Positions 17,371 through 26,703 of a DNA stretch of 64,000 nucleotides are shown piece by piece (positions within the stretch are counted from its first letter, which is position 1; each line of letters begins with the position of its first letter). A program made the translations under genes and the position numbers. This stretch comes from Candidatus Peribacteria bacterium RIFOXYB1_FULL_54_35 (GTDB lineage Bacteria > Patescibacteriota > Gracilibacteria > Peribacterales > Peribacteraceae): positions 1-64,000 of the forward strand of contig MFYJ01000001.1 of NCBI GenBank assembly GCA_001787755.1, written 5' to 3'. The notes below the pieces were generated by a model, which ran no database searches, had not been told where the DNA came from, and was given only the letters and a program-made list of their open reading frames with translations.

Positions 17371-18810
17371 CTATGCCGCTTTTTTCCTTTCCCCTCCCAG
17401 ATCCTTCCGGAGTAAATTCTCCAATGAACCATCCGTATCGAAGAACGGACTGCTCGGGGTGAACCCGACGCGCTTGGGGGCTCCGCCATGCTCACGAATG
17501 GTCATGGAACGGGGATGATCCCTCATTTTCTGCAGAACCTTCGCCTCGATTTGACGAATGCGCTCCCGGGTGACACCGAACTCCTTGCCCACTTCTTCCA
17601 ACGTGTGCCCGATGCCGTCATTCAGACCGAACCGCATTTCGATAATTTTGCGCTCGCGCGGCGTGAGGAACTCCAGCATGGAGTGCACATTCTCCTTGCG
17701 GAGTTGCCGGTTTGTGGCATCGAACGGATTGATCGCTTCCTCATCTTCAATGAAATCACCGAGCTTGCTGTCTTCCTCGCTCCCCACCGGAGACTCGAGC
17801 GAGATGATGTCCTGGCTGATCTTCTGGATATGACGCACTTTCTTCACATCCATTTCCATTTCAACGGAAAGCTCTTCCACAGTCGGCTCCCGACCGAGCT
17901 CCTGCACCAGGCGGCGCTGCGTGTGTGTGAGCTTGTTGATGGTTTCCACCATGTGGACGGGGATACGGATGGTGCGCGCCTGATCCGCAATAGCACGGGT
18001 GATAGCCTGGCGGATCCACCACGTCGCATATGTGGAGAACTTGAATCCGCGCTCCGGATCGAATTTCTCCACTGCACGGAACAGACCGATATTTCCCTCC
18101 TGGATAAGATCGAGGAAAGAGAGACCACGACCAATGTACTTCTTCGCGATGCTGACCACGAGACGCAGATTTGCTTCCGCCAGCTGCTGCTTCGCGGATG
18201 CATCACCTTTGCGAATGCGCCGTGCCAGTTCCACTTCCTTCTTGGCATCGATGAGCGGGACACGGCCAATTTCCGAAAGGTACATGCGTACGGAGTCATT
18301 GCTGATCTCCAGAAGATCAATCTCCCGTTCACGACGGCGTTTCCCTTTCTCCTCTTCTGAAATTTCCTTGTCATCGATGGCAATGCCGGCTGTGGCGATC
18401 ACATCGAGCGCGTCATCATCGGCATCACTCACTGTATCCACTTTCCCTTCCGCCTCAGTCTCCAATGCATCTTCATCTGTATCAGTATCCGTATCAATAT
18501 CAGTTTCATCGAACGTGGCAACATCCGTAAGATCCTCTACCGGCTCCCCGAGATCAGACTTGCTCTTCTTCTCCCAGATCAGCGCATCCTTCACATCGAT
18601 CACCTGAATACCAAGATCCACGAGCAGCGTGTAGATTTCATCGAGCAAATCGACGTTCAGTTCTGCATTGGGAACCACCTGCATAATCTCCTGATGTGTG
18701 ACATACCGCTGCTCACGCCCTTTCTTTATGAGATGCTTCACGGCGTCTGGCAACCCTTTGAGATCGTCATCGGTGGGTTGCGCAATGAATTTTCGCGGAT
18801 GGGAAGCCAT
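17371..18810 (-). CDS. rpoD: RNA polymerase primary sigma factor RpoD (SigA)
   Basis: A 479-residue primary sigma factor that directs RNA polymerase to housekeeping promoters. An N-terminal region 1.1-like segment is followed by a long acidic Asp/Thr-rich linker (about 90-170). Region 2 holds [16 protein letters not shown] and the -10-reading [14 protein letters not shown] helix, then regions 3 and 4 with [14 protein letters not shown] reading the -35. I chose ATG 18810, ten nt after a TATACT box, over an upstream in-frame start at 18897. dnaG lies upstream in the same orientation, as in the classical macromolecular-synthesis operon order, but with its own -10 here. Confidence 0.96.
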   Translation of the reverse strand: MASHPRKFIAQPTDDDLKGLPDAVKHLIKKGREQRYVTHQEIMQVVPNAELNVDLLDEIYTLLVDLGIQVIDVKDALIWEKKSKSDLGEPVEDLTDVATFDETDIDTDTDTDEDALETEAEGKVDTVSDADDDALDVIATAGIAIDDKEISEEEKGKRRREREIDLLEISNDSVRMYLSEIGRVPLIDAKKEVELARRIRKGDASAKQQLAEANLRLVVSIAKKYIGRGLSFLDLIQEGNIGLFRAVEKFDPERGFKFSTYATWWIRQAITRAIADQARTIRIPVHMVETINKLTHTQRRLVQELGREPTVEELSVEMEMDVKKVRHIQKISQDIISLESPVGSEEDSKLGDFIEDEEAINPFDATNRQLRKENVHSMLEFLTPRERKIIEMRFGLNDGIGHTLEEVGKEFGVTRERIRQIEAKVLQKMRDHPRSMTIREHGGAPKRVGFTPSSPFFDTDGSLENLLRKDLGGERKKAA

Positions 18811-18820
18811 GTGAGCACGA

Positions 18821-18826
18821 AGTATA
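18821..18826 (-). promoter_or_regulatory. -10 box (TATACT) before rpoD
   Basis: On the minus strand TATACT ends 10 nt before ATG 18810. TTGGCG (18843-18848) lies 16 nt further upstream as a -35. Confidence 0.65.
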
Positions 18827-18923
18827 GGCGAAAAAAGCCAATCGCCAAGTGGCACACAGGGTACTGCCTCATTCCTGGAAAGAAAAGAGATTCTCAAGAG
18901 AAAACTCCCAGGGACTCACGTGC

Positions 18924-20678
18924 TTAGAGTGCCATCTTTGCCAGTTTGAGCACCTGCTGATACTGCGTGGTCAGCTGTGCTTCGTCGTGCGGGCGTCCCT
19001 CTGCACGTGCCTGCATAAGCTGCTTTGCAATATCTCGCTGTTTGCGCTGCAGGAATTCATGGTTTGCATTTTTGCAGTTCTTCCGTATTTCCTGCACAGA
19101 AAGCCCCTCTGACCAGTTTGCCATGTCGTGATCCTCGCAGTACAGAAGAAGGATGGAAAGACGTTCCCTGTACTCCTCCGGAATAGTGAGCATGTCCGGC
19201 GTGAGGCTCTGCTCCTCCGGCACTTGTTTGATCGCCTGATAGAGAACCTCTTCCATTCCCTCCTCCGGGGCAATGAGCTGATCGAGTAGATGCCGGTTGC
19301 CGGGGTACAGCAGAAAAAGGGCAAGACTGACTTCCATACTGGAAAATGATTTCCGGCGAGAGGCATCTTCTTCCGATGGCGCCTCCTCCGGTGCTGGTTC
19401 TGCCACCCACATCTGCTTCGGCAGGTTGGCAAGATCTTCCCTGAGTGCTATTTCGGTGGTACCGAGCAGACCGGCCACCTTGAGAAGATAGTGTGACTTC
19501 TCAACGGCAGAAGGAATGGAATCAATGAGTGGAAGCACAGTTTTCAGCATTGTCCGCTTCCCCTGCACAGAAGAGAGATCCTGTCCTTCAAGCTGCCGCA
19601 GGACATGCTCCACGTACGGGACATCCCGCTCCTGCAGAATCTTCGTGAGCAAACCGGGATCCTTCACGGCTGTTTCATCGGGATCTTTGTCGGGCAGAAC
19701 AACGGTCTGGACATTGAGTCCCTCCGCCGAGCAGAGATGGAACGCCCTCTCCGCAGCCGTGCGGCCCGCCGTATCCTGGTCGAGGCAGAGCACCACTGTT
19801 TCCGTATGGCGCTTGAGCAGCTTGGCGTGTTCCTGCGTGAATGCGGTGCCGCACGCTGCGACGACATTACTCACACCGACACGATGGCAGGCCAGCAGAT
19901 CGAAGTAGCCTTCGACAACGATGACCTTCTTCACAGGACGCATGGCCTCCTTCGCGTGATGGAACCCATAGAGCACAGAGGACTTGCGGTAGAGGGGCCC
20001 TTCCGCGGAGTTGATATACTTGGCATCGCCCTCGCCGAGCGTGCGGCCGCCGAAAGCAACGAGTTTCCCCTGATGGTCATGAATGGGAAACATGATGCGG
20101 TTGCGGAAGCGGTCATATATTTTCCCTTCCTTGAGATCCTTCTGAATACCGAGCCCCGCTTTCATGATCTCACTCTTCGAAAAACCCTCCTTGAGGAGAT
20201 GTTCGTATGTCTGAGAGAAAGAATCAGGCGCATACCCCAGACCGAATTGCTTCACCTGGTCCTGGGGAATACAACGCTCCTGGAGATATTTCATTGCGGC
20301 AGGACTCTGCTTGAAGTTCCTCTCGTAGAACTTCTGCACCGTTTCAAGGCACTCCCTTAAGCGCTCTTTTTCATCTTTCTTCACAGCGTCCACCTGTACA
20401 TCTTTCACATCCACACCCGTCTTCTCTCCCAGATCTATGAGCGCCTGCCGGAAATCCACGCCCTCGATCTTCTGGTAGAAACTGAAGATGTCCCCGCCGT
20501 TATTACAGGCAAAGCAGAATGCAATCCCCTTGTCCGGCGAAACGAGCATGCTCGGATGCGTGTCGTTGTGGAACGGGCAGAGACACTTGAAGTGCTTCCC
20601 CTTCTTCTGGAGCGCACAGTACTGCCCGACCAGTTCGTCGATGGGAAGCCGCGCTTTGATCTCGAAGACTGGATCCAT
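18924..20678 (-). CDS. dnaG: DNA primase DnaG
   Basis: A 584-residue primase that makes RNA primers for replication. It has an N-terminal CHC2 zinc ribbon (CLCPFHNDTHPS with CFAC), an RNA polymerase core with TOPRIM motifs VVEGYFDLLACH and LDQDTAGRTAAERAF, and a C-terminal helicase-binding region with less obvious similarity. I place the start at ATG 20678 (MDPVF) because a TATCAT -10 box (20689-20694) overlaps the alternative ATG at 20690. It lies directly upstream of rpoD. Confidence 0.95.
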   Translation of the reverse strand: MDPVFEIKARLPIDELVGQYCALQKKGKHFKCLCPFHNDTHPSMLVSPDKGIAFCFACNNGGDIFSFYQKIEGVDFRQALIDLGEKTGVDVKDVQVDAVKKDEKERLRECLETVQKFYERNFKQSPAAMKYLQERCIPQDQVKQFGLGYAPDSFSQTYEHLLKEGFSKSEIMKAGLGIQKDLKEGKIYDRFRNRIMFPIHDHQGKLVAFGGRTLGEGDAKYINSAEGPLYRKSSVLYGFHHAKEAMRPVKKVIVVEGYFDLLACHRVGVSNVVAACGTAFTQEHAKLLKRHTETVVLCLDQDTAGRTAAERAFHLCSAEGLNVQTVVLPDKDPDETAVKDPGLLTKILQERDVPYVEHVLRQLEGQDLSSVQGKRTMLKTVLPLIDSIPSAVEKSHYLLKVAGLLGTTEIALREDLANLPKQMWVAEPAPEEAPSEEDASRRKSFSSMEVSLALFLLYPGNRHLLDQLIAPEEGMEEVLYQAIKQVPEEQSLTPDMLTIPEEYRERLSILLLYCEDHDMANWSEGLSVQEIRKNCKNANHEFLQRKQRDIAKQLMQARAEGRPHDEAQLTTQYQQVLKLAKMAL

Positions 20679-20688
20679 TGAGGGAAAC

Positions 20689-20694
20689 ATGATA
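20689..20694 (-). promoter_or_regulatory. -10 box (TATCAT) before dnaG
   Basis: TATCAT on the minus strand ends 10 nt before ATG 20678 and overlaps the alternative start 20690, which argues for the downstream start. Confidence 0.5.
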
Positions 20695-20706
20695 GCAAAG
20701 TTTCGC

Positions 20707-21945
20707 CTACTCCCCCACTTTTAGAGCAATATTACCGACACTCAAGGTTTTCGGATCAAAACAGGGGCCAGCACCGACAAAGGGGGCCATAACAACCTGC
20801 CCTTTTTTGAGTTGCTTTTGGATTTCTGCCATACGCCTCATCCACGATGCCGAACCGTTATTCCCGGACCGGGAGACATCTATATCGACGGCAGGAGACG
20901 GTTTTGCCCAACCACGTCTCTCCCACTGCGCACGGATCACCTTACCAAAACGTTTGTTTGCCTGGTGCGGAACGATCAACCCAACCTCTTCCGGCTCCAT
21001 TCCCACTTCCACGAGCGATCGTTCGATGGCATCAATCATCTTCCCGCTCGCAGTCTCCAGTACTCCGCCGCCATTATTCATTTGAATACACTGCCTATCT
21101 CCGTGTTCTTTCCCATCGGGTCCGTACACGGTGCGCTTCGCAAGCGTGATTAAACCCTCAGACGGGAAAGTATCTATAAATGCATGAAGAATGTTGAATC
21201 TCGTCTGTCCCCTCTGCAACGCGGTAGCTGCTGTGTAATCCCCAAAGAGAAATCCCGTGTTTCTGTCCCGGACATCAAGGTTGTCACCGAGCTTCTCAGC
21301 CATGACCATAAGAAAGAACTCCCCCTCAAGTATATCTCTTTCTTCCACCAAACCCACCTCCGTAAGTTTGGCCGTCGTACTGCACACATAGTTGTGCCCA
21401 ATCGCTCTCTCCTCCGCCAGGCCGAGAATGCGCGCAACCTTCTCTGCGGTCCGCTGGACAAGCGCCGCGGGATCACTTTCGTTGATACCAGCAAGATCAT
21501 CTGTACGAAGACCTAACACTCTGCTCTCGACGGCACTCGTCCCCAGAAGGAGTCCCCTGCACTTCTCCGGCTGCAGCCCTTTATCGCGCAGCACTCTCAT
21601 GCAATCCTTCCCAGTACCAGCAGCCATAGAAACAATGGTTTCGTCTGCCCCCGCAAAGGAGCGTGAATCGATACCGGTTCTTCTGCGCATATCTCCTGAT
21701 GTCGCAATATCCGGGTGTGGGCAGTGCTGCAGAAACCACTCGTTTCTCCGCTCAAAACCCCCATACACAGTGCCGGGTATATACCCAGCGAAAGCGGGAA
21801 AGCCGAATCCTGTGCCTTCGTTTTCCAAGAGAGCGACCTTAACAGACTTCTCCAGAGTTACACAACATCTTGCAGGTGATAGATCATCCAGCGGGGAAGG
21901 TGGTTTTTGAGCATTCCGTTGCGTGCGCGCCCCCGCCCGATACAC
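20707..21945 (-). CDS. KAS III-like (FabH-related) thiolase-fold enzyme
   Basis: A protein of up to 412 residues related to beta-ketoacyl-ACP synthase III, which condenses acyl-CoA with malonyl-ACP. The C-terminal half holds the catalytic VPHQANKRF histidine motif and an asparagine in SGNNGSAS. The likely catalytic cysteine is in NYVCSTTAKL (about residue 167). It is longer than FabH (about 320), and no fatty-acid genes are nearby, so another condensing or acyltransfer role is possible. The coordinates are the outer bound: GTG 21945 lies inside the upstream methyltransferase gene, and no ATG exists near the first conserved residues, so the true start is probably a non-ATG codon around 21828-21855. 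Confidence 0.75.
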   Translation of the reverse strand: MYRAGARTQRNAQKPPSPLDDLSPARCCVTLEKSVKVALLENEGTGFGFPAFAGYIPGTVYGGFERRNEWFLQHCPHPDIATSGDMRRRTGIDSRSFAGADETIVSMAAGTGKDCMRVLRDKGLQPEKCRGLLLGTSAVESRVLGLRTDDLAGINESDPAALVQRTAEKVARILGLAEERAIGHNYVCSTTAKLTEVGLVEERDILEGEFFLMVMAEKLGDNLDVRDRNTGFLFGDYTAATALQRGQTRFNILHAFIDTFPSEGLITLAKRTVYGPDGKEHGDRQCIQMNNGGGVLETASGKMIDAIERSLVEVGMEPEEVGLIVPHQANKRFGKVIRAQWERRGWAKPSPAVDIDVSRSGNNGSASWMRRMAEIQKQLKKGQVVMAPFVGAGPCFDPKTLSVGNIALKVGE

Positions 21946-23348
21946 CAGCCACGGTAGCGGATGAGCACATGCCCGAGGAGCGATGCGTCACATGAAATAT
22001 CCTGCCCCTGCAGCAAGTGCTGCAACTGTTCTTCTTGAATGACGCAGACATTCTCCGTTGCCTCACCTCCGCGCAGCACAGCCATCTCATGGTCAATGTA
22101 CACCGGAATATCCCTGAGCCTCTTTCCGAATGGAAGCCCAAGGCAGTAGTCCGCAACCGGAAGCTTCAACCTCGCTACCTCCTCTGTCGTTATAGCCAAA
22201 TGGTCCCCTCTGTCGAAAAGCTGCTCTCCACCACGGATGATGTCTGTTCCGTACCGCGTCCTGAGAAACTGGGCAATCTCCTGCTGCTGCCCCCGAGGGA
22301 GCGGCTTCTCGCGGAAATGCTTGAGTTCCATTTTTTCTGCCTCACGTGTGGGTGCTGTTTTCTCCAGCACCGCACAGAAGAACCCCTCGGTGTCGTACGT
22401 CTGCGGCCAGATGCGCAAGAAAGGATAGGCGGTTTGCCCTGCAGATTGGAGGGAATGCTGCACTGCAATCGAGTCTCGAACGGCGGCATCGAATGCCACT
22501 TTCCCTTGATTTACAGCCAATTCTCTTGGATCGACAACCTTAAGTTGATCACTAAATTTGTTCAATATGCTCAGCACCACTTCCTCGTTCTCCTCGGGAG
22601 TGAGCGTGCACGTGGAATACACAATGCGACCGCCAATGGCTGCCGCATGCACTGCAGACTCTAAAAGCTCCCGCTGGAGCTTGGCTGCCTTGCGAATGCC
22701 GAGTTCCGAGCAGTATTTGAGCGCGTTCGAATCTTTCCTGCAGGTACCCTGCGCAGTACAGGGTGCATCGATGAGTACGCGGTCGAAGCGGCCCGTCATG
22801 TACCTGGCAAACCACTGCCCCATCCTCTTGGTCAGAATGACATTCATCACCCCGCTGCGCTGGAGCGCGGACTTCAGGGTTTGGATACGGGCATCCTGTA
22901 CATCATTGGCAACGATCACTCCCCTGCCCACCGAAGCTCCATGAGGAGCGGAGGCGGGCCTCCCCTGCATGGCAGCTGCAATCTGTGAAGTTTTGCTCCC
23001 CGGTGCAGCGGCCATGTCGAGAATGATTTCTCCCGGTTCCGGCTGCAGGAGCCCGACAGGCAACATGCTGCTCGCTTCCTGGAAGTAGAAATGCCCGAGA
23101 AGATGCAGAAGATCTTTCCCAAGGGGAACAGACCGGTCATCACGGTCAACGAAGAACCCTTCAGTACACCATGGGACAGGCTGCAGTTTCCACCCCTTCT
23201 CCTCTGCCCACCGCTTCAACTCCTCTGCGGAGGAAAGGATGGTATTGCTGCGCACGCACCTGCGCAGCGGCTTGCTGCTGTACTCTCTCAGTGTGGAGAG
23301 ATCAGTGAAGCCGGCATAGCGATCGAAGGGATGGTCAGACACTGGCAA
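21858..23348 (-). CDS. RNA m5C methyltransferase, NOL1/NOP2/Sun (RsmB/RsmF) family
   Basis: A 496-residue SAM-dependent methyltransferase. It has the SAM-binding LDMAAAPGSKT, motif IV DAPCTAQGTC with one conserved cysteine, and motif VI STCTL with the catalytic cysteine. The C-terminal 190 residues resemble the RsmF/YebU-type tail with a PUA-like RNA-binding domain. It probably methylates a cytosine in 16S rRNA. The frame opens with TTG at 23348; GTG at 23342 is an alternative. The KAS III-like gene follows immediately. Confidence 0.9.
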   Translation of the reverse strand: MPVSDHPFDRYAGFTDLSTLREYSSKPLRRCVRSNTILSSAEELKRWAEEKGWKLQPVPWCTEGFFVDRDDRSVPLGKDLLHLLGHFYFQEASSMLPVGLLQPEPGEIILDMAAAPGSKTSQIAAAMQGRPASAPHGASVGRGVIVANDVQDARIQTLKSALQRSGVMNVILTKRMGQWFARYMTGRFDRVLIDAPCTAQGTCRKDSNALKYCSELGIRKAAKLQRELLESAVHAAAIGGRIVYSTCTLTPEENEEVVLSILNKFSDQLKVVDPRELAVNQGKVAFDAAVRDSIAVQHSLQSAGQTAYPFLRIWPQTYDTEGFFCAVLEKTAPTREAEKMELKHFREKPLPRGQQQEIAQFLRTRYGTDIIRGGEQLFDRGDHLAITTEEVARLKLPVADYCLGLPFGKRLRDIPVYIDHEMAVLRGGEATENVCVIQEEQLQHLLQGQDISCDASLLGHVLIRYRGWCIGRGRARNGMLKNHLPRWMIYHLQDVV

Positions 23349-23490
23349 GAGAGGAAAATCCTGCTGCCGTATTCTGACAGAATTACCCGCAGGAGGAACT
23401 TCATTCCAGGTAATTCAATGCAGTGAACTGAAATGGGAAGACCATTGACTACTCAATAGTTTTTTGTACCATGCTATTCGAATCAATCGA

Positions 23491-23988
23491 ATGAACCTCC
23501 TGAGCAATCTCACCCATCTCTTCCAGCCAAGCGGAGCAGCACCCGCCGGAGAAGTCCCCGTCGTCGTTTCGGAGCAGGAGGCGCTGATTGCAGAGTGGCG
23601 TGGGCAGGTGGCACAGATCACTGCTCTCACGAGGAATCCCCAAGCCGATTCAGGGGAAATCACCTCACTCATGCTTGCCGCATACCGCTCAGGCCGCCAC
23701 ATAGAACACAGGCTCGGTTCTTTTCCCGATACTCTGGGGCAGGAAAAACAAGCGCTAGTCGACGCAATTGCTCGGCTGTGGCTGGAGTGCAAAATGCTCA
23801 TGGTAGACCTCCTGCTCGGAAACGATATGAAAGGCGCAAAGATTATGAGGATGCGCATGAGTACTATGTGCAGGCTTGGGGAAATGCTGGGCTGCCTCAA
23901 CCGATTGCCGGGTCACGATAACTACGAACAGGAACCAATCGTGGATGCGGAAGAACTGGATAGACGGTTCGGACCCCTTGCAGCCTAG
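23491..23988 (+). CDS. Hypothetical protein
   Basis: A 165-residue soluble protein, mostly alpha-helical, with no signal peptide or membrane helix. Leucine-rich segments (about 40-135) could form a helical bundle. I recognise no family. ATG 23491 was chosen because a TATTCG-like box ends ten nt before it; a TTG at 23464 would add nine residues. It is convergent with leuS, six nt apart, and diverges from the methyltransferase. Confidence 0.6.
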   Translation: MNLLSNLTHLFQPSGAAPAGEVPVVVSEQEALIAEWRGQVAQITALTRNPQADSGEITSLMLAAYRSGRHIEHRLGSFPDTLGQEKQALVDAIARLWLECKMLMVDLLLGNDMKGAKIMRMRMSTMCRLGEMLGCLNRLPGHDNYEQEPIVDAEELDRRFGPLAA

Positions 23989-23993
23989 GGAGG

Positions 23994-26474
23994 CTACGCC
24001 ACAACGAGACTCACGAGCCTGCCGGGGATGTACATCTCCTTCTTGATCTTCTTCCCCTCAAGATGCCGCTGCACATTCTCTTCCGCTTTCGCAAACTCGA
24101 GCGCTTCCTTTTCGGTGATGTCCGGTGAAGCCGTGAACTCCCCGCGGACCTTGCCGTTCACCTGCACAACGATCGTGATAGTGCTCGCTACGAGCTGTGA
24201 TGCATCGTAGCCCGGCCAATCCTGATCGATAACAAACCCTTTCCCGCCGGAATACTCCCACACTTCTTCCGCCAGATGCGGTGCGAGCGGTGCGAGCAGC
24301 GTGGCGTAGGTCCGGGCGGCATCAGGAGCGAGGACATCCTGCTTCTCCAGCACATTGAGGAGTTCCATGAGCGCACTGAGCGCCGTGTTGAAGTGCAGGC
24401 GTTCGATGTCCTCGGTCACTTTCTTCACGGTGGCATGCAGCTTTGAAGTCACCTGGGCATCCACCTGATCAACTTTTTTGTTCAATTTGCGTCCCGAGGG
24501 CAACTTCTCCGAGTACAGCCTCCACACACGCTGCACGAAGCGGTCCACGCCTTTTATGCCCGTATCGCTCCAGTCCCCCCCCTCTGTGAAAGGCCCCATG
24601 AACATGAGATACAAGCGGAAGACATCGGAGCCGTACTTCTCGACGAAGGAATCCGGTGAGACGACGTTCCCTTTCGATTTGCTCATTTTCGCCCCCTTGT
24701 TCGTGATCACGCCCTGGTGGATAAGCCGCTGGTACTGCTCCTCGTGCTGGATGAATCCGAAGTCCTTCAGCGCCATCCCTACGAAGCGCGCGTAGATGAG
24801 ATGCATGCACGCGTGTTCCGCACCGCCAATGTAGCAATCCACCGGCATCCACTTCTCCTCGAGCTTCGGATCAACAAGGGCTCCGCTCGAGAGCGGGCGC
24901 TGGCGGTACTCCTTCGCATCGTTCTGCGCAGCAAGATACATGAGGGAGTAGTAGCTCGAGCAGACGAAGGTATCCATAGTGTCGCATTCCGGCGTCCATC
25001 CTTTCCCGAAGATCTTCTCGACTCGCTTTTTCAATTCCGGCGATCCGGCGATCGGCGATGTCCCCGTCGGCTTGAACTCGACATCCGTTGGGAGGAGCCA
25101 CGGGAGGTGCTTCTCGGGAACGGTGTGCGGATTCCCCTCAGGATCGTAGACGATCGGGATGAGCGCGCCCCAGTAGCGCTGGCGGGAGATGAGCCAGTCG
25201 CGGAGACGGTACGTCGTTACGCGCTTCCCGTACTTCTTCTCCTCAAGGAAATTCATAATGCGCTCCTTCGCTTCCATGATGGGCAGGCTGTCGAGGAAGG
25301 AAGAATTCACCATCGTCCCGGCTTCCTCCTGAACCTGCTCAGGACGTGTGATAAAGCTCGTGTCGCCGTCGGGGCCGACGACGACCCGGATGACGGGAAT
25401 GCGGAACTCCTGCGCGAATTCAAAATCCCGGAGATCGTGGCCGGGAACGCCGACTACTGCCCCCGTCCCGAACCCCGCAAGGACGAAGTCGGACACCCAA
25501 ATCGGCATCTTCGCTCCGTTGAGGTTGTTGATCGCCTCGTACCCCGTGAATGCGCCGGTCTTCTTCCGGCCTTCCTCCTGGCGTTCCAGCTCCGTCTTCT
25601 TCTTCGTAGCCTCGAGGTACGCCGCAACGGCTCCCTTCTCTTTCGAGGGTAGAGCTCCACTGGCGACCTTTTGCGCAAAGGGGTGTTCGGGTGCGAGGAC
25701 AATAAAGGTCGCACCGAAATTTGTGTCGGGGCGGGTGGTGAAGCAGACGATTCGTTCGTTGCAGCCATCCACCAAGTATGTGATGTCGATACCTTCCTTC
25801 TTCCCGATCCAGTTCCTCTGCATCGCCTTCGTCTTCTCGGGCCAGTCGAGCGTATCTAAGTTCTTGAGAAGACGCTCCACAAAGTCGGTGATCTTCCAGT
25901 ACCACTGGGCAAGCGGTTTCTGCACGACAACCGTGTCGCACCGCTCGCATGTGCCGTCCTGGCATTGCTCATTCGCGAGGACCGTCTGACAGCTCGGACA
26001 GAAATTCACGTTCCCCTCCTGCTTGTACGCAAGCCCGTGGGCGAACATCTGAAGAAAGAGCCACTGCGTCCACTGGTAGTATTCCGGATGGCTGCTATTC
26101 GCGGAGTGAGTCCAGTCGTACATGCATCCCATCCGCTTCAGCTGCCCGATCATGGTTTTCACGTTGTCGGCCGTGGATTTTGCGGGCGGAATACCCGACT
26201 TGATCGCGTAGTTCTCTGCGGGGAGGCCGAATGCATCGAACCCCATCGGCGAGAAGACATCGAACCCCTGCATCCGCTTAAACCGTGCGAGTGAATCGGC
26301 AGGACCGAAGTTGTACCAGTGGCCAACGTGGAGCTTGTCCCCGCTCGGGTACGGCCACATGACGTGGGTGTAGTATGGATTCTTGGCTTTCTTGAGATCG
26401 ATGCTGAAAATCTTCGCCTCCTCCCATTTCTTCTGCCATTTGGCTTCGACTGCTGCTGGATCGTACTGTGACAT
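23994..26474 (-). CDS. leuS: Leucyl-tRNA synthetase
   Basis: An 826-residue class I synthetase charging tRNA-Leu. The HIGH motif reads HVGH within MWPYPSGDKLHVGHWYNF (about 40-57). A zinc-type CxxC pair lies in FCPSC and CERCD, the editing (CP1) domain spans about 220-420, and the KMSKS loop is KGAKMSKSKGNVV. The C-terminal anticodon and tail domains follow. Length is typical. It is a single gene; the start is ATG at 26474 with no Shine-Dalgarno, and TACGCT ends nine nt upstream. Confidence 0.97.
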   Translation of the reverse strand: MSQYDPAAVEAKWQKKWEEAKIFSIDLKKAKNPYYTHVMWPYPSGDKLHVGHWYNFGPADSLARFKRMQGFDVFSPMGFDAFGLPAENYAIKSGIPPAKSTADNVKTMIGQLKRMGCMYDWTHSANSSHPEYYQWTQWLFLQMFAHGLAYKQEGNVNFCPSCQTVLANEQCQDGTCERCDTVVVQKPLAQWYWKITDFVERLLKNLDTLDWPEKTKAMQRNWIGKKEGIDITYLVDGCNERIVCFTTRPDTNFGATFIVLAPEHPFAQKVASGALPSKEKGAVAAYLEATKKKTELERQEEGRKKTGAFTGYEAINNLNGAKMPIWVSDFVLAGFGTGAVVGVPGHDLRDFEFAQEFRIPVIRVVVGPDGDTSFITRPEQVQEEAGTMVNSSFLDSLPIMEAKERIMNFLEEKKYGKRVTTYRLRDWLISRQRYWGALIPIVYDPEGNPHTVPEKHLPWLLPTDVEFKPTGTSPIAGSPELKKRVEKIFGKGWTPECDTMDTFVCSSYYSLMYLAAQNDAKEYRQRPLSSGALVDPKLEEKWMPVDCYIGGAEHACMHLIYARFVGMALKDFGFIQHEEQYQRLIHQGVITNKGAKMSKSKGNVVSPDSFVEKYGSDVFRLYLMFMGPFTEGGDWSDTGIKGVDRFVQRVWRLYSEKLPSGRKLNKKVDQVDAQVTSKLHATVKKVTEDIERLHFNTALSALMELLNVLEKQDVLAPDAARTYATLLAPLAPHLAEEVWEYSGGKGFVIDQDWPGYDASQLVASTITIVVQVNGKVRGEFTASPDITEKEALEFAKAEENVQRHLEGKKIKKEMYIPGRLVSLVVA

Positions 26475-26686
26475 AGCGCAGATAGCGTAGCGAGAACCGC
26501 AACATTTTCCTACTGATACTCCTCCGCGTTTAAAAGGGTTATCAATGGGTTACAGATACATGGCAGGAGTTCTTGGCTCAGGTAAACGCTACGGGGTACG
26601 AGAGGAGGTAGTATCTGGTTCTCTGAATAGCTGCCTTTTAAGCGCAACTTAGTATGAGAAAACACACAGAGCGGGAGGAGATCTGC

Positions 26687-26692
26687 TACAAT
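26687..26692 (+). promoter_or_regulatory. -10 box (TACAAT) before der
   Basis: TACAAT ends 11 nt before ATG 26704, leaving an expected 5' leader of only about four or five nt. Confidence 0.6.
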
Positions 26693-26703
26693 GACCGTCT
26701 CCT

